The notes under the pieces were generated by a model. It searched no databases. It was not told where the DNA came from and was given only the letters and a program-made list of their open reading frames with translations. A stretch of 64,000 nucleotides of DNA from Glandiceps talaboti (lineage: Eukaryota; Hemichordata; Enteropneusta; Spengelidae). The stretch lies in the NCBI RefSeq assembly GCF_964340395.1, contig NC_135558.1, forward strand, positions 22,443,564 through 22,507,563. The letters are read 5' to 3'. Both the position numbers and the translations under genes were made by a program. Below, piece after piece: positions 23,903 through 35,363 of the stretch (its first letter is position 1; each line of letters starts with the position of its first letter).

Positions 23903-23994
23903 TGCTAGACCTTGGATGTTCCATCCTCGATAGCGATGTTCGGTCGTGTGTCATATTTTATCGGAAGGACATCCGAGGTCTAGCAGATAGACTA
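23903..23994 (+). mobile_element. foldback MITE, short form
   Basis: Begins GCTAGACCTTGGATGTTCC and ends GGACATCCGAGGTCTAGC followed by AGATAGACTA, so its two ends form an inverted repeat of about 18 bases. The interior AGCGATGTTCGGTCGTGTG is shared with 20532-20596 and, inverted, with 57852-58006. Confidence 0.75.
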
Positions 23995-24044
23995 ACTAAT
24001 ATACTTTCCAAGGCAAAAAATATACTTTGTAAGGTAAAACCAGA

Positions 24045-24231
24045 GGTTTAAATCCTGATATCTGAAAATTCCTAATCATACATTGAATCAATACAAAATA
24101 ATTCTAACCTACAATTACTGATTTTTCAGTCCCAAAACTTGTTATTGTCCATACACTGATACCAAGCTCAATACACTGTGATCGGTGTATCACTCTCCTT
24201 AACTGGTCGGAAAAAAATAGGTAACCCACTA
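24045..24231 (+). repeat. dispersed repeat C, copy 1
   Basis: Nearly identical to 51602-51799 over about 190 bases, including CCTGATATCTGAAAATTCC, CAGTCCCAAAACTTGTTATT and GATCGGTGTATCACTC. The second copy has a 9-base insertion (ATGCCATCA). The similarity is much higher than for other dispersed repeats here, so the duplication is recent. Confidence 0.85.
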
Positions 24232-24341
24232 GTAAAACAGTCCTAATAAATAAATTCAATCCTGACATTAAAAATTATATATATATATTCAGTTATTGCT
24301 AAGAAGTTTTCAAGAATTGCTACATAGTGGCTTTCATGTAG

Positions 24342-26071
24342 AAGACAGTGTCAGTGGTAGTTTCATGTATGGTCTATAAAACTGATCTATTCACAAAGAC
24401 AGTGTCAGTGGTAGTTTCATCTATGGTCTATAAAACTGATCTATTCACAAAGACAGTGTCAGTGGTAGTTTCATCTATGGTCTATAAAACTGATCTATTC
24501 ACAAAGACAGTGTCAGTGGTAGTTTCATCTATGGTCTATAAAACTGATCTATTCACAAAGACAGTGTCAGTGGTAGTTTCATCTATGGTCTATAGAACTG
24601 ATCTATTCACAAAGACAGTGTCAGTGGTAGTTTCATCTATTGTCTATAAAACTGTTCTATTCACAAAGACAGTGTCAGTGGTAGTTTCATCTATGGTCTA
24701 TAAAACTGATCTATTCACAAAGACAGTGTCAGTGGTAGTTTCATCTATTGTCTATAAAACTGTTCTATTCACAAAGACAGTGTCAGTGGTAGTTTCATCT
24801 ATGGTCTATAAAACTGATCTATTCACAAAGACAGTGTCAGTGGTAGTTTCATCTATGGTCTATAAAACTGATCTATTCACAAAGACAGTGTCAGTGGTAG
24901 TTTCATCTATGGTCTATAAAACTGATCTATTCACAAAGACAGTGTCAGTGGTAGTTTCATCTATGGTCTATAAAACTGTTCTATTCACAAAGACAGTGTC
25001 AGTGGTAGTTTCATCTATTGTCTATAAAACTGTTCTATTCACAAAGACAGTGTCAATGGTAGTTTCATCTATGGTCTATAAAACTGATCTATTCACAAAG
25101 ACAGTGTCAGTGGTAGTTTCATCTATGGTCTATAAAACTGATCTATTCACAAAGACAGTGTCAGTGGTAGTTTCATCTATGGTCTATAGAACTGATCTAT
25201 TCACAAAGACAGTGTCAGTGGTAGTTTCATCTATGGTCTATAAAACTGATCTATTCACAAAGACAGTGTCAATGGTAGTTTCATCTATTGTCTATAAAAC
25301 TGTTCTATTCACAAAGACAGTGTCAGTGGTAGTTTCATCTATGGTCTATAGAACTGATCTATTCACAAAGACAGTGTCAGTGGTAGTTTCATCTATGGTC
25401 TATAAAACTGTTCTATTCACAAAGACAGTGTCAGTGGTAGTTTCATCTATTGTCTATAAAACTGTTCTATTCACAAAGACAGTGTCAGTGGTAGTTTCAT
25501 CTATGGTCTATAAAACTGTTCTATTCACAAAGACAGTGTCAGTGGTAGTTTCATCTATGGTCTATAGAACTGATCTATTCACAAAGACAGTGTCAGTGGT
25601 AGTTTCATCTATGGTCTATAAAACTGTTCTATTCACAAAGACAGTGTCAGTGGTAGTTTCATCTATGGTCTATAAAACTGTTCTATTCACAAAGACAGTG
25701 TCAGTGGTAGTTTCATCTATGGTCTATAAAACTGTTCTATTCACAAAGACAGTGTCAGTGGTAGTTTCATCTATGGTCTATAGAACTGATCTATTCACAA
25801 AGACAGTGTCAGTGGTAGTTTCATCTATTGTCTAGAGAACTGATCTATTCACAAAGACAGTGTCAGTGTTAGTTTCATCTATTGTCTAGAGAACTGATCT
25901 ATTCACAAAGACAGTGTCAGTGGTAGTTTCATCTATTGTCTATAGAACTGATCTATTCACAAAGACAGTGTCAGTGGTAGTTTCATCTATTGTCTAGAGA
26001 ACTGATCTATTCACAAAGACAGTGTCAGTGGTAGTTTCATCTATTGTCTAGAGAACTGATCTATTCACAAA
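24342..26071. repeat. 54-bp minisatellite, 32 units
   Basis: The unit holds AGACAGTGTCAGTGGTAGTT, TCATCTATGGTCTATAAAAC and TGATCTATTCACAA. Variants are GATC/GTTC, AAA/AGA and TGGTC/TTGTC. The final units (from about 25825) share a TCTAGAGAAC form seen nowhere else, and the first unit has TCATGTATGG, the usual pattern of diverged edges and a homogenised centre. The plus strand is open for 495 codons because 54 is a multiple of three. The frame begins with GTG, lacks splice context, and I do not call it a protein. Confidence 0.97.
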
Positions 26072-26965
26072 AGTAATAGGACATTGCCTATGAAAACATT
26101 TCAGAAATGTTGATATAGCCACATAAATACCAATAAAGAGTTTATTGCTCAAAACGTCTGTTTTCACTATTAGTATTACTAATTTACTTCAGAGATTGTA
26201 CGCATGTTTATGAATCATGACTTCCAATATCTACATTTTTGCACGATAGAATACTAAATAATGATGTAAGTCCTGGAATAACTATGTGATGCCAAAGTAC
26301 AAGTGTATGTGGTCAGGTGGTCATATACTGATAAACACGAAAGTACCATATTTGTGTAGGATAGCAATGTGTGATATTCCATGTATTGTAACAATTGTCA
26401 GTGTGACATCGACAGACTAAAGCATGTTCTGGACAGATGTCTGCAATGACATTTGCATATTACAAAATTAATTCTTATCAAAAAATACTAGTAACATAAC
26501 TAGTTGAAGATACTAATTCTTTTCATGATGTAAAAGTTTATAGTCAGTCATCCTACTTGTGTAGACAGGCTATAGAAGCACCAACTATTGGTATACAAAA
26601 ATGAATATATATAACATTACATAATTTATTATATATTTTACATTGATCAAAAGTATTACTTGATAACAAGGCAAAGCAACTTTCTCTTCAATCACATGTA
26701 AACATTTAAAGGTTAAATCTTTGTCTCCTTCATTACAATGCTAGATACAAATACTATTTAAAAGGCTTTGATTGATCGAATGTTCCTCTTCTCATTTACG
26801 ACCATTGCTAGATACTTTATTTAAAAGGCAGTGATTGAATTTTCCTGCCTTCTGTTCCGTTTAGATTCTGAACCATGCTGATAGGTGAAAGCAAGCTTAG
26901 CAAGAATTAGACCTTGTGCACTGTTTATTTCAGCATGAAACATGGCTGTTAGCCAATTTGATCAT
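26072..26965. other. no gene recognised
   Basis: AT-rich spacer between two large arrays. Confidence 0.5.
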
Positions 26966-28022
26966 AAACACCACTGTTGGTATGAAGTGTTGATGATAGT
27001 GCTACTAGGAAAGTACCCCATTAACCAATACAAACACCACTGTTGGTATGAAGTGTTCATGATAGTGCTACTAGGAAGGTACCCCATTAACCAATACAAA
27101 CACCACTGTTGGTATGAAGTGTTAATGATAGTGCTACTAGGAAAGTACCCCATTAACCAATACAAACACCACTGTTGGTATGAAGTGTTGATGATAGTGC
27201 TACTAGGAAGGTACCCCATTAACCAATACAAACACCACTGTTGGTATGAAGTGTTGATGATAGTGCTACTAGGAAAGTACCCCATTAACCAATACAAACA
27301 CCACTGTTGGTATGAAGTGTTGATGATAGTGCTACTAGGAAAGTACCCCATTAACCAATACAAACACCACTGTTGGTATGAAGTGTTGATGATAGTGCTA
27401 CTAGGAAGGTACCCCATTAACCAATACAAACACCACTGTTGGTATGAAGTGTTGATGATAGTGCTACTAGGAAGGTACCCCATTAACCAATACAAACACC
27501 ACTGTTGGTATGAAGTGTTGATGATAGTGCTACTAGGAAAGTACCCCATTAACCAATACAAACACCACTGTTGGTATGAAGTGTTGATGATAGTGCTACT
27601 AGGAAAGTACCCCATTAACCAATACAAACACCACTGTTGGTATGAAGTGTTGATGATAGTGCTACTAGGAAAGTACCCCATTAACCAATACAAACACCAC
27701 TGTTGGTATGAAGTGTTGATGATAGTGCTACTAGGAAAGTACCCCATTAACCAATACAAACACCACTGTTGGTATGAAGTGTTGATGATAGTGCTACTAG
27801 GAAAGTACCCCATTAACCAATACAAACACCACTGTTGGTATGAAGTGTTAATGATAGTGCTACTAGGAAGGTACCCCATTAACCAATACAAACACCACTG
27901 TTGGTATGAAGTGTTAATGATAGTGCTACTAGGAAAGTACCCCATTAACCAATACAAACACCACTGTTGGTATGAAGTGTTGATGATAGTGCTACTAGGA
28001 AAGTACCCCATTAACCAATACA
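26966..28022. repeat. 66-bp minisatellite, 16 units
   Basis: The unit reads AAACACCACTGTTGGTATGA, AGTGTTGATGATAGTGCTAC, TAGGAAAGTACCCCATTAAC and CAATAC. Only four variable positions are obvious (GTTGATG/GTTAATG/GTTCATG and AAAGTACC/AAGGTACC), so the array is very homogeneous. The unit is open in one frame on each strand, so both strands appear to encode more than 350 residues of a 22-residue repeat. This is arithmetic, not evidence of genes. Confidence 0.97.
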
Positions 28023-28616
28023 AGTAATGAATGTACTTATTGGCTGATCATTGTTTATATCTCAAGTAAAATTAAAAACATAAGCACTGGATTTGGTTTA
28101 TACATTGGTACAATGGAAGAACTAGTTATTTCCTGTGCCCAGAGGAGATATTCTTTGTGTACTCATACACTGTAAAGTAATATGGATTAGATTCTTCCAA
28201 AGTTTAAAAGTGCATTGACCATAATATCGCATGAAGTATATCATAGTATGTGCTTACAATTTGATGCTTTTTGAAACAAAATAAATGCATAGACAGCAGT
28301 CAAATATAAAAATACTGTCAGATATTATAGGGTGATAATTTCATTCAATTGAAGTTCCTGAAATGTCTAAGGTCTAGTGACTGGTGCTGGAATTTTCATT
28401 ATTTTTGTTACCATAATTTTTACTTATACTTTATGTTGTTATTCCTCCTAAAGTATGTATAATTACTATGATCACACACTATCAATATCCTCAAAATTGA
28501 CAATTTATTGACAAACTATGAAGTAATACAGATTAATGTAAAGAGTGGAATACTAATTACAACTAGTGACAGGCAAGCATTTAATTTACAAGTTTAAGCA
28601 GGAAAACTAAATAAAT
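28023..28616. other. spacer with dispersed repeat D, copy 1
   Basis: Bases about 28117-28243 match 30262-30384: CTAGTTATTTCC, CAGAGGAGATATTCTTTGTG, ACTGTAAAGTAATATGGATT and GTGCATTGACCATAATATC occur in order in both. The remainder is unremarkable. Confidence 0.7.
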
Positions 28617-28890
28617 GAATTGGATTAATAACACTTGATGCTGCATATTGGACATACACAGACTTATGATTACATTCCAACACTTTTATTGCTTCTTTAC
28701 ATAATATTAATAGTTCCCATTCACAACCAATTTTCAAGTTCCCCTGGCACTTCATGTACACATAAAGAGGTATTGAACTGTTATTATCAAACTACAGTAA
28801 ATCTCTGTAGTTCCAACAATGTTTGCAAAGTGTTATTAGTCTAATCCACTCCAATTCAGTTGTTCATTTTCTCTGTTTGTAGCAGGTTTT
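28617..28890 (+). repeat. dispersed repeat A, copy 2
   Basis: Aligns in order with 12485-12760. Matching phrases include ATTAATAACACTTG, AAGTTCCCCTGGCA and ACACATAAAGAGGTA. Confidence 0.6.
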
Positions 28891-30261
28891 GCTTGTAAAT
28901 GCTTGCCTGTCACTGGTTGTATATGTACACAAATTACTGTCAGCTTTTTTGTCCACTTTGAAGAGGTGTACTAAGTTGTAATATTTGTAGATATCTAGCT
29001 GAAGTATTTTCACTAGTTGATATGTACCACGGTATGTTCTGTGGAGAGAACATTCAAGATCAACCTACATATATTTATTTATTTAGATTATTACACATAA
29101 TATATTGTGAGGTAAAGGTTTACTAAAATGAAAATAATGATTACAAACAAAACTAGACTAAACTCCAAATAAAGTACAAAACAAGGGTAAAAAAGACATT
29201 TCAAAAGATTTGTTGTATACAAGTTACACACCAGTAAAGATACTTAGATAGTTTAGAACTAGTAGGTTCCAGGCTAAATATATTATCTCATATCTGAATT
29301 GTAAATCACACAATCTTATTTGCATGTTCAGTTTGTGTACATGTGCAACTTTTTTGAACCGCATACATAATTCATAGATGGAAGTCATATCGTTCAAGAC
29401 ATTTAATCCTCACATTGAAAGTACAACACCAGCAATTCTTACAATGCCTCGGAATAAATTTGAAGAAAAGAATGCTTCTATAGAGTTGACCTGTATTCTT
29501 TGTGTTTGGTTGAAATGCTGAGAGACTGAAAGATTTGACCATGTACAAAGCTGTTAATTCACCACACATGTACATGTATATGAGTTCACCAAGGTTACTG
29601 CTATCCGCTTTGAAAGTCTCATGAATCTTCTTACTTCAGTATAGTATACTGACCTTTGCTATTTATAACTGTATAAGTGTATACATGAGTTAGTGGGCTT
29701 TGACATATTAAAATACAAAGACATGCTTTTCATACATTTATTATGCAATAGATGGTGAGAAGGGCATGGATTTACTTTTGAAAACAACAATTGCATTCCC
29801 TTGCATTTAAGAGATGTGTTTAAACCATACATGTATAATATGCTTGAATTGAGTAGGCTGTGTTTACTGTTTGATAGCAAGAAAAGTATAAAGATGATTC
29901 TATATCAGGAAAACAGTTTTAGGCTGTGACTATAATGCACCTATCATAAAACTGTGCTGTGTTTCTATAATCCTTTAATCTCCAGACATCATGACTTCCC
30001 AATCTTATTTGGATGGTTGAGGGCGCTGTTTTGTTTTGACTGGCCAAGTTCTTGCCTCAAAAGAAGAGTGCAGTGAATAATATGGGTATTGTAGGTTGAG
30101 GTCTACACTTGGCAGATTGATAGATTTCCTTACTTCAGTTGTACATATATGTACGTGTACATTGTATTATAAGAAACCAAGACTCGATTATCGCTTTGCA
30201 AAGGTAAATTTTAGATTAACACCTCTATCGGGGTATCTATGTAACTTTGAAGATATAGACT
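28891..30261. other. gene-free stretch
   Basis: AT-rich, no exon recognised. The minus-strand open frames at 29372-29575 and 29659-29880 have no domain. Confidence 0.5.
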
Positions 30262-30406
30262 GCTAGTTATTTCCTTTGCCCCAGAGGAGATATTCTTTGT
30301 GTACTTATACACACTGTAAAGTAATATGGATTGGATGCTTCCAAAGTAAAAAAAAAAGTGCATTGACCATAATATCACACGAAGATAGGTGCTTTGTAAA
30401 TGTTAC

Positions 30407-30443
<37 letters not shown>

Positions 30444-30452
30444 TGATTGCAT
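30262..30452 (+). repeat. dispersed repeat D, copy 2, with (GATT)n
   Basis: Copy of 28117-28243 followed by GGTGCTTTGTAAATGTTACT and (GATT)n to about 30452. The GCTTTGTAAA-then-tetranucleotide order is typical of SINE/LINE 3' ends, so repeat D may be a non-autonomous retroelement. It carries a 10-base A-run near 30348. Confidence 0.65.
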
Positions 30453-30655
30453 GATCGATAGATCAATCAATCACAATGTCAATAAAACTTTCAAAACTGG
30501 CATGCATGTTATCCAGGTAACATTGACTGTCAGTGAAGGTCTTTAATGCTTATATCAAATGCCTTTAACCAGTAAGAAATATAGTGAAAAACAGTACATA
30601 AGAAATGAAGTACTTTGGTATCTTTAATTGAAAACAGTATCTGAATGTAAAACAA

Positions 30656-32258
30656 TGTGGTGTTACTATCTCAACAAGCTCTCAGTAGCCCAGAAATTTG
30701 TCATGGTGTTAGTGATACTATCTTATGAAACTATAATCTAGTCAAGAGAGTTGTCATGGTGTTACTATCTCAAGAAGCTTTCCAGCCCAGAAATTTGTCA
30801 TGGTGTTAGTGATACTATCTTATGAAACTATAATCTAGTCAAGAGAGTTGTCATGGTGTTACTATCTCAAGAAGCTTTCCAGCCCAGAGACTTGTCTTGG
30901 TGTTACATCTCAAGATGCCCTCTCTGGCCCAGAGACTGATCTTGGTGTTACTGTGTCAAGAACCTCTCTATATCAGAAACTTGTCATGGTGTAATTACTA
31001 TCTCATGAAGCTATCTCTATCCCAGGGACTAATTTTGGTGTTACTATATATATACCTCAAGAAGCTCTATAGCCCAGAGACTTGTCTTGGTGTTACATCT
31101 CAAGATGCCCTCTCTGGCCCAGAGACTGATCTTGGTGTTACTGTGTCAAGAACCTCTCTATCAGAAACTTGTCATGGTGTAATTACTATCTCATGAAGCT
31201 ATCTCTATCCCAGGGACTTATTTTGGTGTTACTATATATATACCTCAAGATGCTCTCTAGCCCAGAGACTTGTCTTGGTGTTACAATCTCAAGAAGATCT
31301 CTATCCCAGGTACTTGTCTTGGTGTTACTATCTCAAGAAGCTCTCTTTCCCAGATATTTGTCTTGGTGTTACTATCTCAAGAAGATCTCTATCCCAGGTA
31401 CGGGTCTTGTGTTACTAACTCAAGAAGCTCTCTATCCTAGGTACTTGTCTTGGTGTTACTATCTCAAGAAGATCTCTATCCCAGGTACTTGTCTTGGTGT
31501 TACTAACTCAAGAATCTCTCTATCCCAGGTACTTGTCTTGGTGTTACTAGCTCAAGAAACTCTATCCCAGGTACTTGTCTTGGTGTTACTATCTCAAGAA
31601 TCTCTCTATCCCAGGTACTTGTCTTGGTGTTACTAGCTCAAGAAAGTCTATCCCAGGTACTTGTCATGGTGTTACTATCTCAAGAAACTCTCTATCCCAG
31701 GTACTTGTCTTGATGTTACTATCTCAAGAAGCTCTCTATCCCAGGTACTTGTCTTGGTGTTACTATCTCAAGAAACTCTATCCCAGGTACTTGTCTTGAT
31801 GTTACTATCTCAAGAAACTCTCTATCCCAGGTACTTGTCTTGATGTTACTATCTCAAGAAACTCTCTATCCCAGGTACTTGTCTTGGTGTTACTATCTCA
31901 AGAAACTCTCTATCCCAGGTACTTGTCTTGGTGTTACTATCTCAAGAATCTCTCTTTCCCAGGTACTTGTCTTGGTGTTACTATCTCAAGAAGATCTTTT
32001 TCCCAGGTACTTGTCTTGGTGTTACTATCTCAAGAAAGTCTCTATCCCAGGTACTTGTCTTGGTGTTACTATCTCAAGAAGCTCTCTATCCCAGGTACTT
32101 GTCTTGGTGTTACTATCTCAAGAAGCTCTCTATCCCAGGTACTTGTCTTGGTGTTACTATCTCAAGAAGCTCTCTATCCCAGGTACTTGTCTTGGTGTTA
32201 CTATCTCAAGAAGCTCTCTATCCCAGGTACTTGTCTTGGTGTTACTATCTCAAGAAGC
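30656..32258. repeat. 44-bp minisatellite with complex left edge
   Basis: From about 31285 to 32258 the unit is 44 bp (CAGGTACTTGTCTTGGTGTT, ACTATCTCAAGAAGCTCTCT, ATCC). Some units are 41-42 bp (AGAAACTCTATCC), so the reading frame rotates. To the left, units are diverged and organised in larger periods: about 97 bp at 30751-30890 and about 190 bp, twice, at 30891-31266, the latter with ATATATATACC inserts. Open frames in all three plus frames (SWCYYLKK, VLVLLSQE, CLGVTIS motifs) come from 44 not being a multiple of three. Confidence 0.95.
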
Positions 32259-33659
32259 AAGCTGAACTATAAGAAAGCTTCATAAGATACAAAATGTTCA
32301 GGTCTAAGGGCCAACATTACACATCAACTCCAGTAATAACTCTTTATTAAACTCAGATGGGGAAGTTGTTTTATTCCCATTAAAATTAATGAGCATATTA
32401 AAGTTTTTTGGTTCATAGACTTTATTCTTTGGTTCAAAAGCCTAATTCATTGACCAACTTGATTTGATGTGTTTAATATGATGAACATGTAGTGAAAGCA
32501 GCTTATTGTGTGTGTTTTGGGTAAGAACAGCAGGGTTTGAAAGATGGATTGGATTGGATTTATAAACAGATGGTCTAAATATACTCCAATTTATTGGGAA
32601 TTTCCCCTTTTAAACTGGTCAAGGCATACCACACTGTAAAAGACATTTAATTGTACACAACAGAGAATTGGTTACATTTCATTTCATTACAAATTTGGTA
32701 CACATATGGATGTGTATATGAAGGTTCATCCCAGGCCATAGTAGAGAATTGAGATCCTTAGTACATGTATGTAACAATAGAGATGACCCTAAATAGTGCT
32801 TAGTTTTTAAAGGCCTTTGTTGTATAAATTTAGCTGTGAAAAACAGTTTTCTTACAAAGCTATATAGAAAATGTTGGACCAGAATCCTTAATATGTACTC
32901 CATATGACTACATTTTACTGATAAGATAACACTAATATGAGAATTAACATAGGATTGAATCATTGGATCTCATATTCTATGACTTCCAATGCTACATGTA
33001 CATAACGGTATAGGGCACTCCTTTAGAGTTATGATTTGTTTCAAATGTAGTATTTTCGCCCTTTTCAAGCAGAGTATTGAGACTAGATCTTGGCTATTTT
33101 GAAAATTTGGAGAATTCAACCATGTGATATCAAATTGTTATGGTGAACATCCTCAAATTATATGTTCCTCAAGTAAATCATGTTTTAATAATGAATAGTT
33201 CTTGTTACGAACCAAAAATTCAAATGATAGCAGTATCTGTATGTAATGTTTCACCTGTTCAGGTCAATAAGCTACAATGTCAAACTTTCTGTTTCGCACT
33301 AAAGCCATCAAATGGAAAGTTTGATAAACTTATCAACCTGAACAGACCAAATGTTACTTGTAGATAATTATAGAACTATTTATCTGTAGCCTGTTGTGGC
33401 GCTGAATGACTGATACCAATAACACTCATCTTTAAATCAGCTTGTCCAGCTAACTGTAACAAGTTGATAATTATGGTTTGAAAATTGACACAGTTAGTCA
33501 TGCACACACCCCAGAATCTCTTATCAGAATACCTCCACAGTTGATTAGATCATCCAGTCGAGAGTGTTTACATACATCAGACTTTTTTGATTTTCCAAAG
33601 TATGTATCATTTGTCACTGTCACTGATCAGCTTTAAAGGAGGTACTTCATTAACAGTTT
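32259..33659. other. gene-free stretch
   Basis: AT-rich. Open frames at 32679-32963 (-) and 33140-33367 (+) show no domain or clear splice sites. Confidence 0.5.
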
Positions 33660-33695
33660 GGAGGGGGTGGGGGGTGGGGGGGGGTAGGGGGGTGG
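33660..33695 (+). other. G-rich tract, possible G-quadruplex
   Basis: At least five runs of four or more G, separated by single T or TA, in 36 bases. This satisfies the usual G-run/short-loop pattern several times over. Confidence 0.6.
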
Positions 33696-33991
33696 CAACT
33701 AACCATTGATTTTCAAACTGTAATTATCAACTTGCTATGGCTTAGCAGGACAAGTTGAATAAGGTGAGTGTTATCGGAGTCAGTCATTGTGTGCCTTAAA
33801 CAGACACATTTATCTGGTGAGCAGATGAAATATTTAAGGGAACTATTTGTATGGCTTTACCCTAAATTCAGTTACTTATTCCATCATGTGGTCTAGATTG
33901 AGGCACAGGTTGGCTTATAACTGTGATGTGTTAGAAAGGATTGAATCACCCTTTCAGTCCTTGATGTGTATTTCAAATACTAAATGTTTAA

Positions 33992-34240
33992 ATAGCCACC
34001 TAATGCCAGTGTAGGGTAATAGCCACATAATGATGCCAGTGTAGGGTAATAGCCACCTAATGCCAATGTAGGGTAATAGCCACCTAATGCCAATGTAGGG
34101 TAATAGCCACCTAATGCCAATGTAGGGTAATAGCCACCTAATGCCAATGTAGGGTAATAGCCACCTAATGCCAATGTAGGGTAATAGCCACCTAATGCCA
34201 ATGTAGGGTAATAGCCACATAATGATGCCAGTGTAGGGTA
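33992..34240. repeat. 27-bp minisatellite, array 1, about 9 units
   Basis: The unit is CACCTAATGCCAATGTAGGG plus TAATAGC. Two units are 30 bp (CACATAATGATGCCAGTG), one at each side of the array. It is the same unit and orientation as the large array at 38994. The right boundary is GGGTAACCCTTACCGAAA. Confidence 0.95.
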
Positions 34241-34540
34241 ACCCTTACCGAAATGAGACAGCTGTTTTTGAGCTGCAGCAGCTCTCAAAAAGACTTCTGA
34301 CAGTTAGCTGCCGGAAGGCTGATTTTTGTGCATACATAATTAGATTTGAGCTGCAGAGAACAGCTCTCAACAGCTCAGGTAAATACCTGACAGACATTCA
34401 ACTGCTTTATAACAGACTTATGTAAGACTATCGTCAGACATCTGAAAGACCACTAACAGACCTGACAGACTAACAACAGCCTTCTGACAGCATTGTGACA
34501 AACTGCTGAAAGACTATAAGCAGACTTCTGACAGGTATCA
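34241..34540. repeat. CTGACAG-rich segment beside array 1
   Basis: Contains CTGACAG at least five times plus AGCTGCAG/CAGCTC motifs. A related segment lies on the inner side of array 2 (about 38690-38990). The two are in inverted arrangement: CCCTTACCGAAA here against GTTTGGTAAGGG at 38982-38993. Confidence 0.6.
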
Positions 34541-35363
34541 TTGGCACACTGCAAAAGGGGAATTCCTTACTAAAAATCCACTAGTTTAAAAAGTGTTCTA
34601 TACTAATTCAAAACAAGTCTGATCAGTTTTGAGTGTTTCATTCATGTTTTAAACTTGTCAGAAGTCCTTAGTCAACTCATTTGAAACTAGTTTTAAACAT
34701 GTTTTAAACCATATTAATTTTGACACTTAAAACATGCTTATACACGTTGGGGAAATATATTTGACATACAAATGTATATCAGGACTGACCATATTTGATT
34801 TGAATGCTTGTTCCCACTGAAACATATTTAAAAAATGTCAGTTTCACAAACTCACAAAGTTTGTTCACTTACATGTTTTAGGGGATACACATATATGTAT
34901 GTATGTATGTACATACACACACGGGCACATACTTTTGCAACCAGTAAATCATGCAGAAGAAGAATTAAATGAAAACAAGAAGCAACTTTATTGCTTTTTT
35001 CCAAAATAACTAAAAGGCTTGAGACATGTCTGTAGTGAAATGACAGTACCAACATACCTGAGTTTAACAATAGTACCTGTATTCATCCATTGATTAGAAG
35101 ACAAAAAATATATGTCCCTTAATGATGGGGTTCTTCAAATCAAATCTAAAGAATTACCTACATCATACATGTGAAAGAGCTCTGGCAATTTGAGTTTGGC
35201 TTTCAACAGTTGCTGGAGTTTCAGAGTCTGACATTATTTCACTTTCAGTCATTATATAAGCTAAAGCCATTGTGTTCATCATTAGCATCATCACTTCGGC
35301 AGTTTACATCATCACTTTGGCAGTTTACATCATTAGTTTGGCAGAATCAGGATCAGAATCAGA
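34541..35363. other. spacer, probable 3' region of the minus-strand gene
   Basis: On the minus strand an AATAAA lies at about 34990, some 370 bases beyond the proposed stop codon at 35364, and could serve as its polyadenylation signal. The plus-strand frame 35171-35620 overlaps this region antisense and I treat it as a shadow. Confidence 0.35.

Noticed and set aside
24348-25835. 495-codon open frame of 18-residue repeats
   Set aside because: It is the 54-bp minisatellite read in a frame without stops. It begins with GTG, has no ATG/splice context, no signal or domain, and flanking sequence is non-coding.
26942-28027. Long open frames on both strands (361 and 353 codons)
   Set aside because: Both result from a 66-bp unit lacking stops in one frame on each strand. 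Sixteen copies multiply a single chance event.
30897-32285. Overlapping SWCYYLKK / CLGVTISRSS frames in three reading frames
   Set aside because: The 44-bp unit rotates the frame, and all three frames are artefacts of the array.
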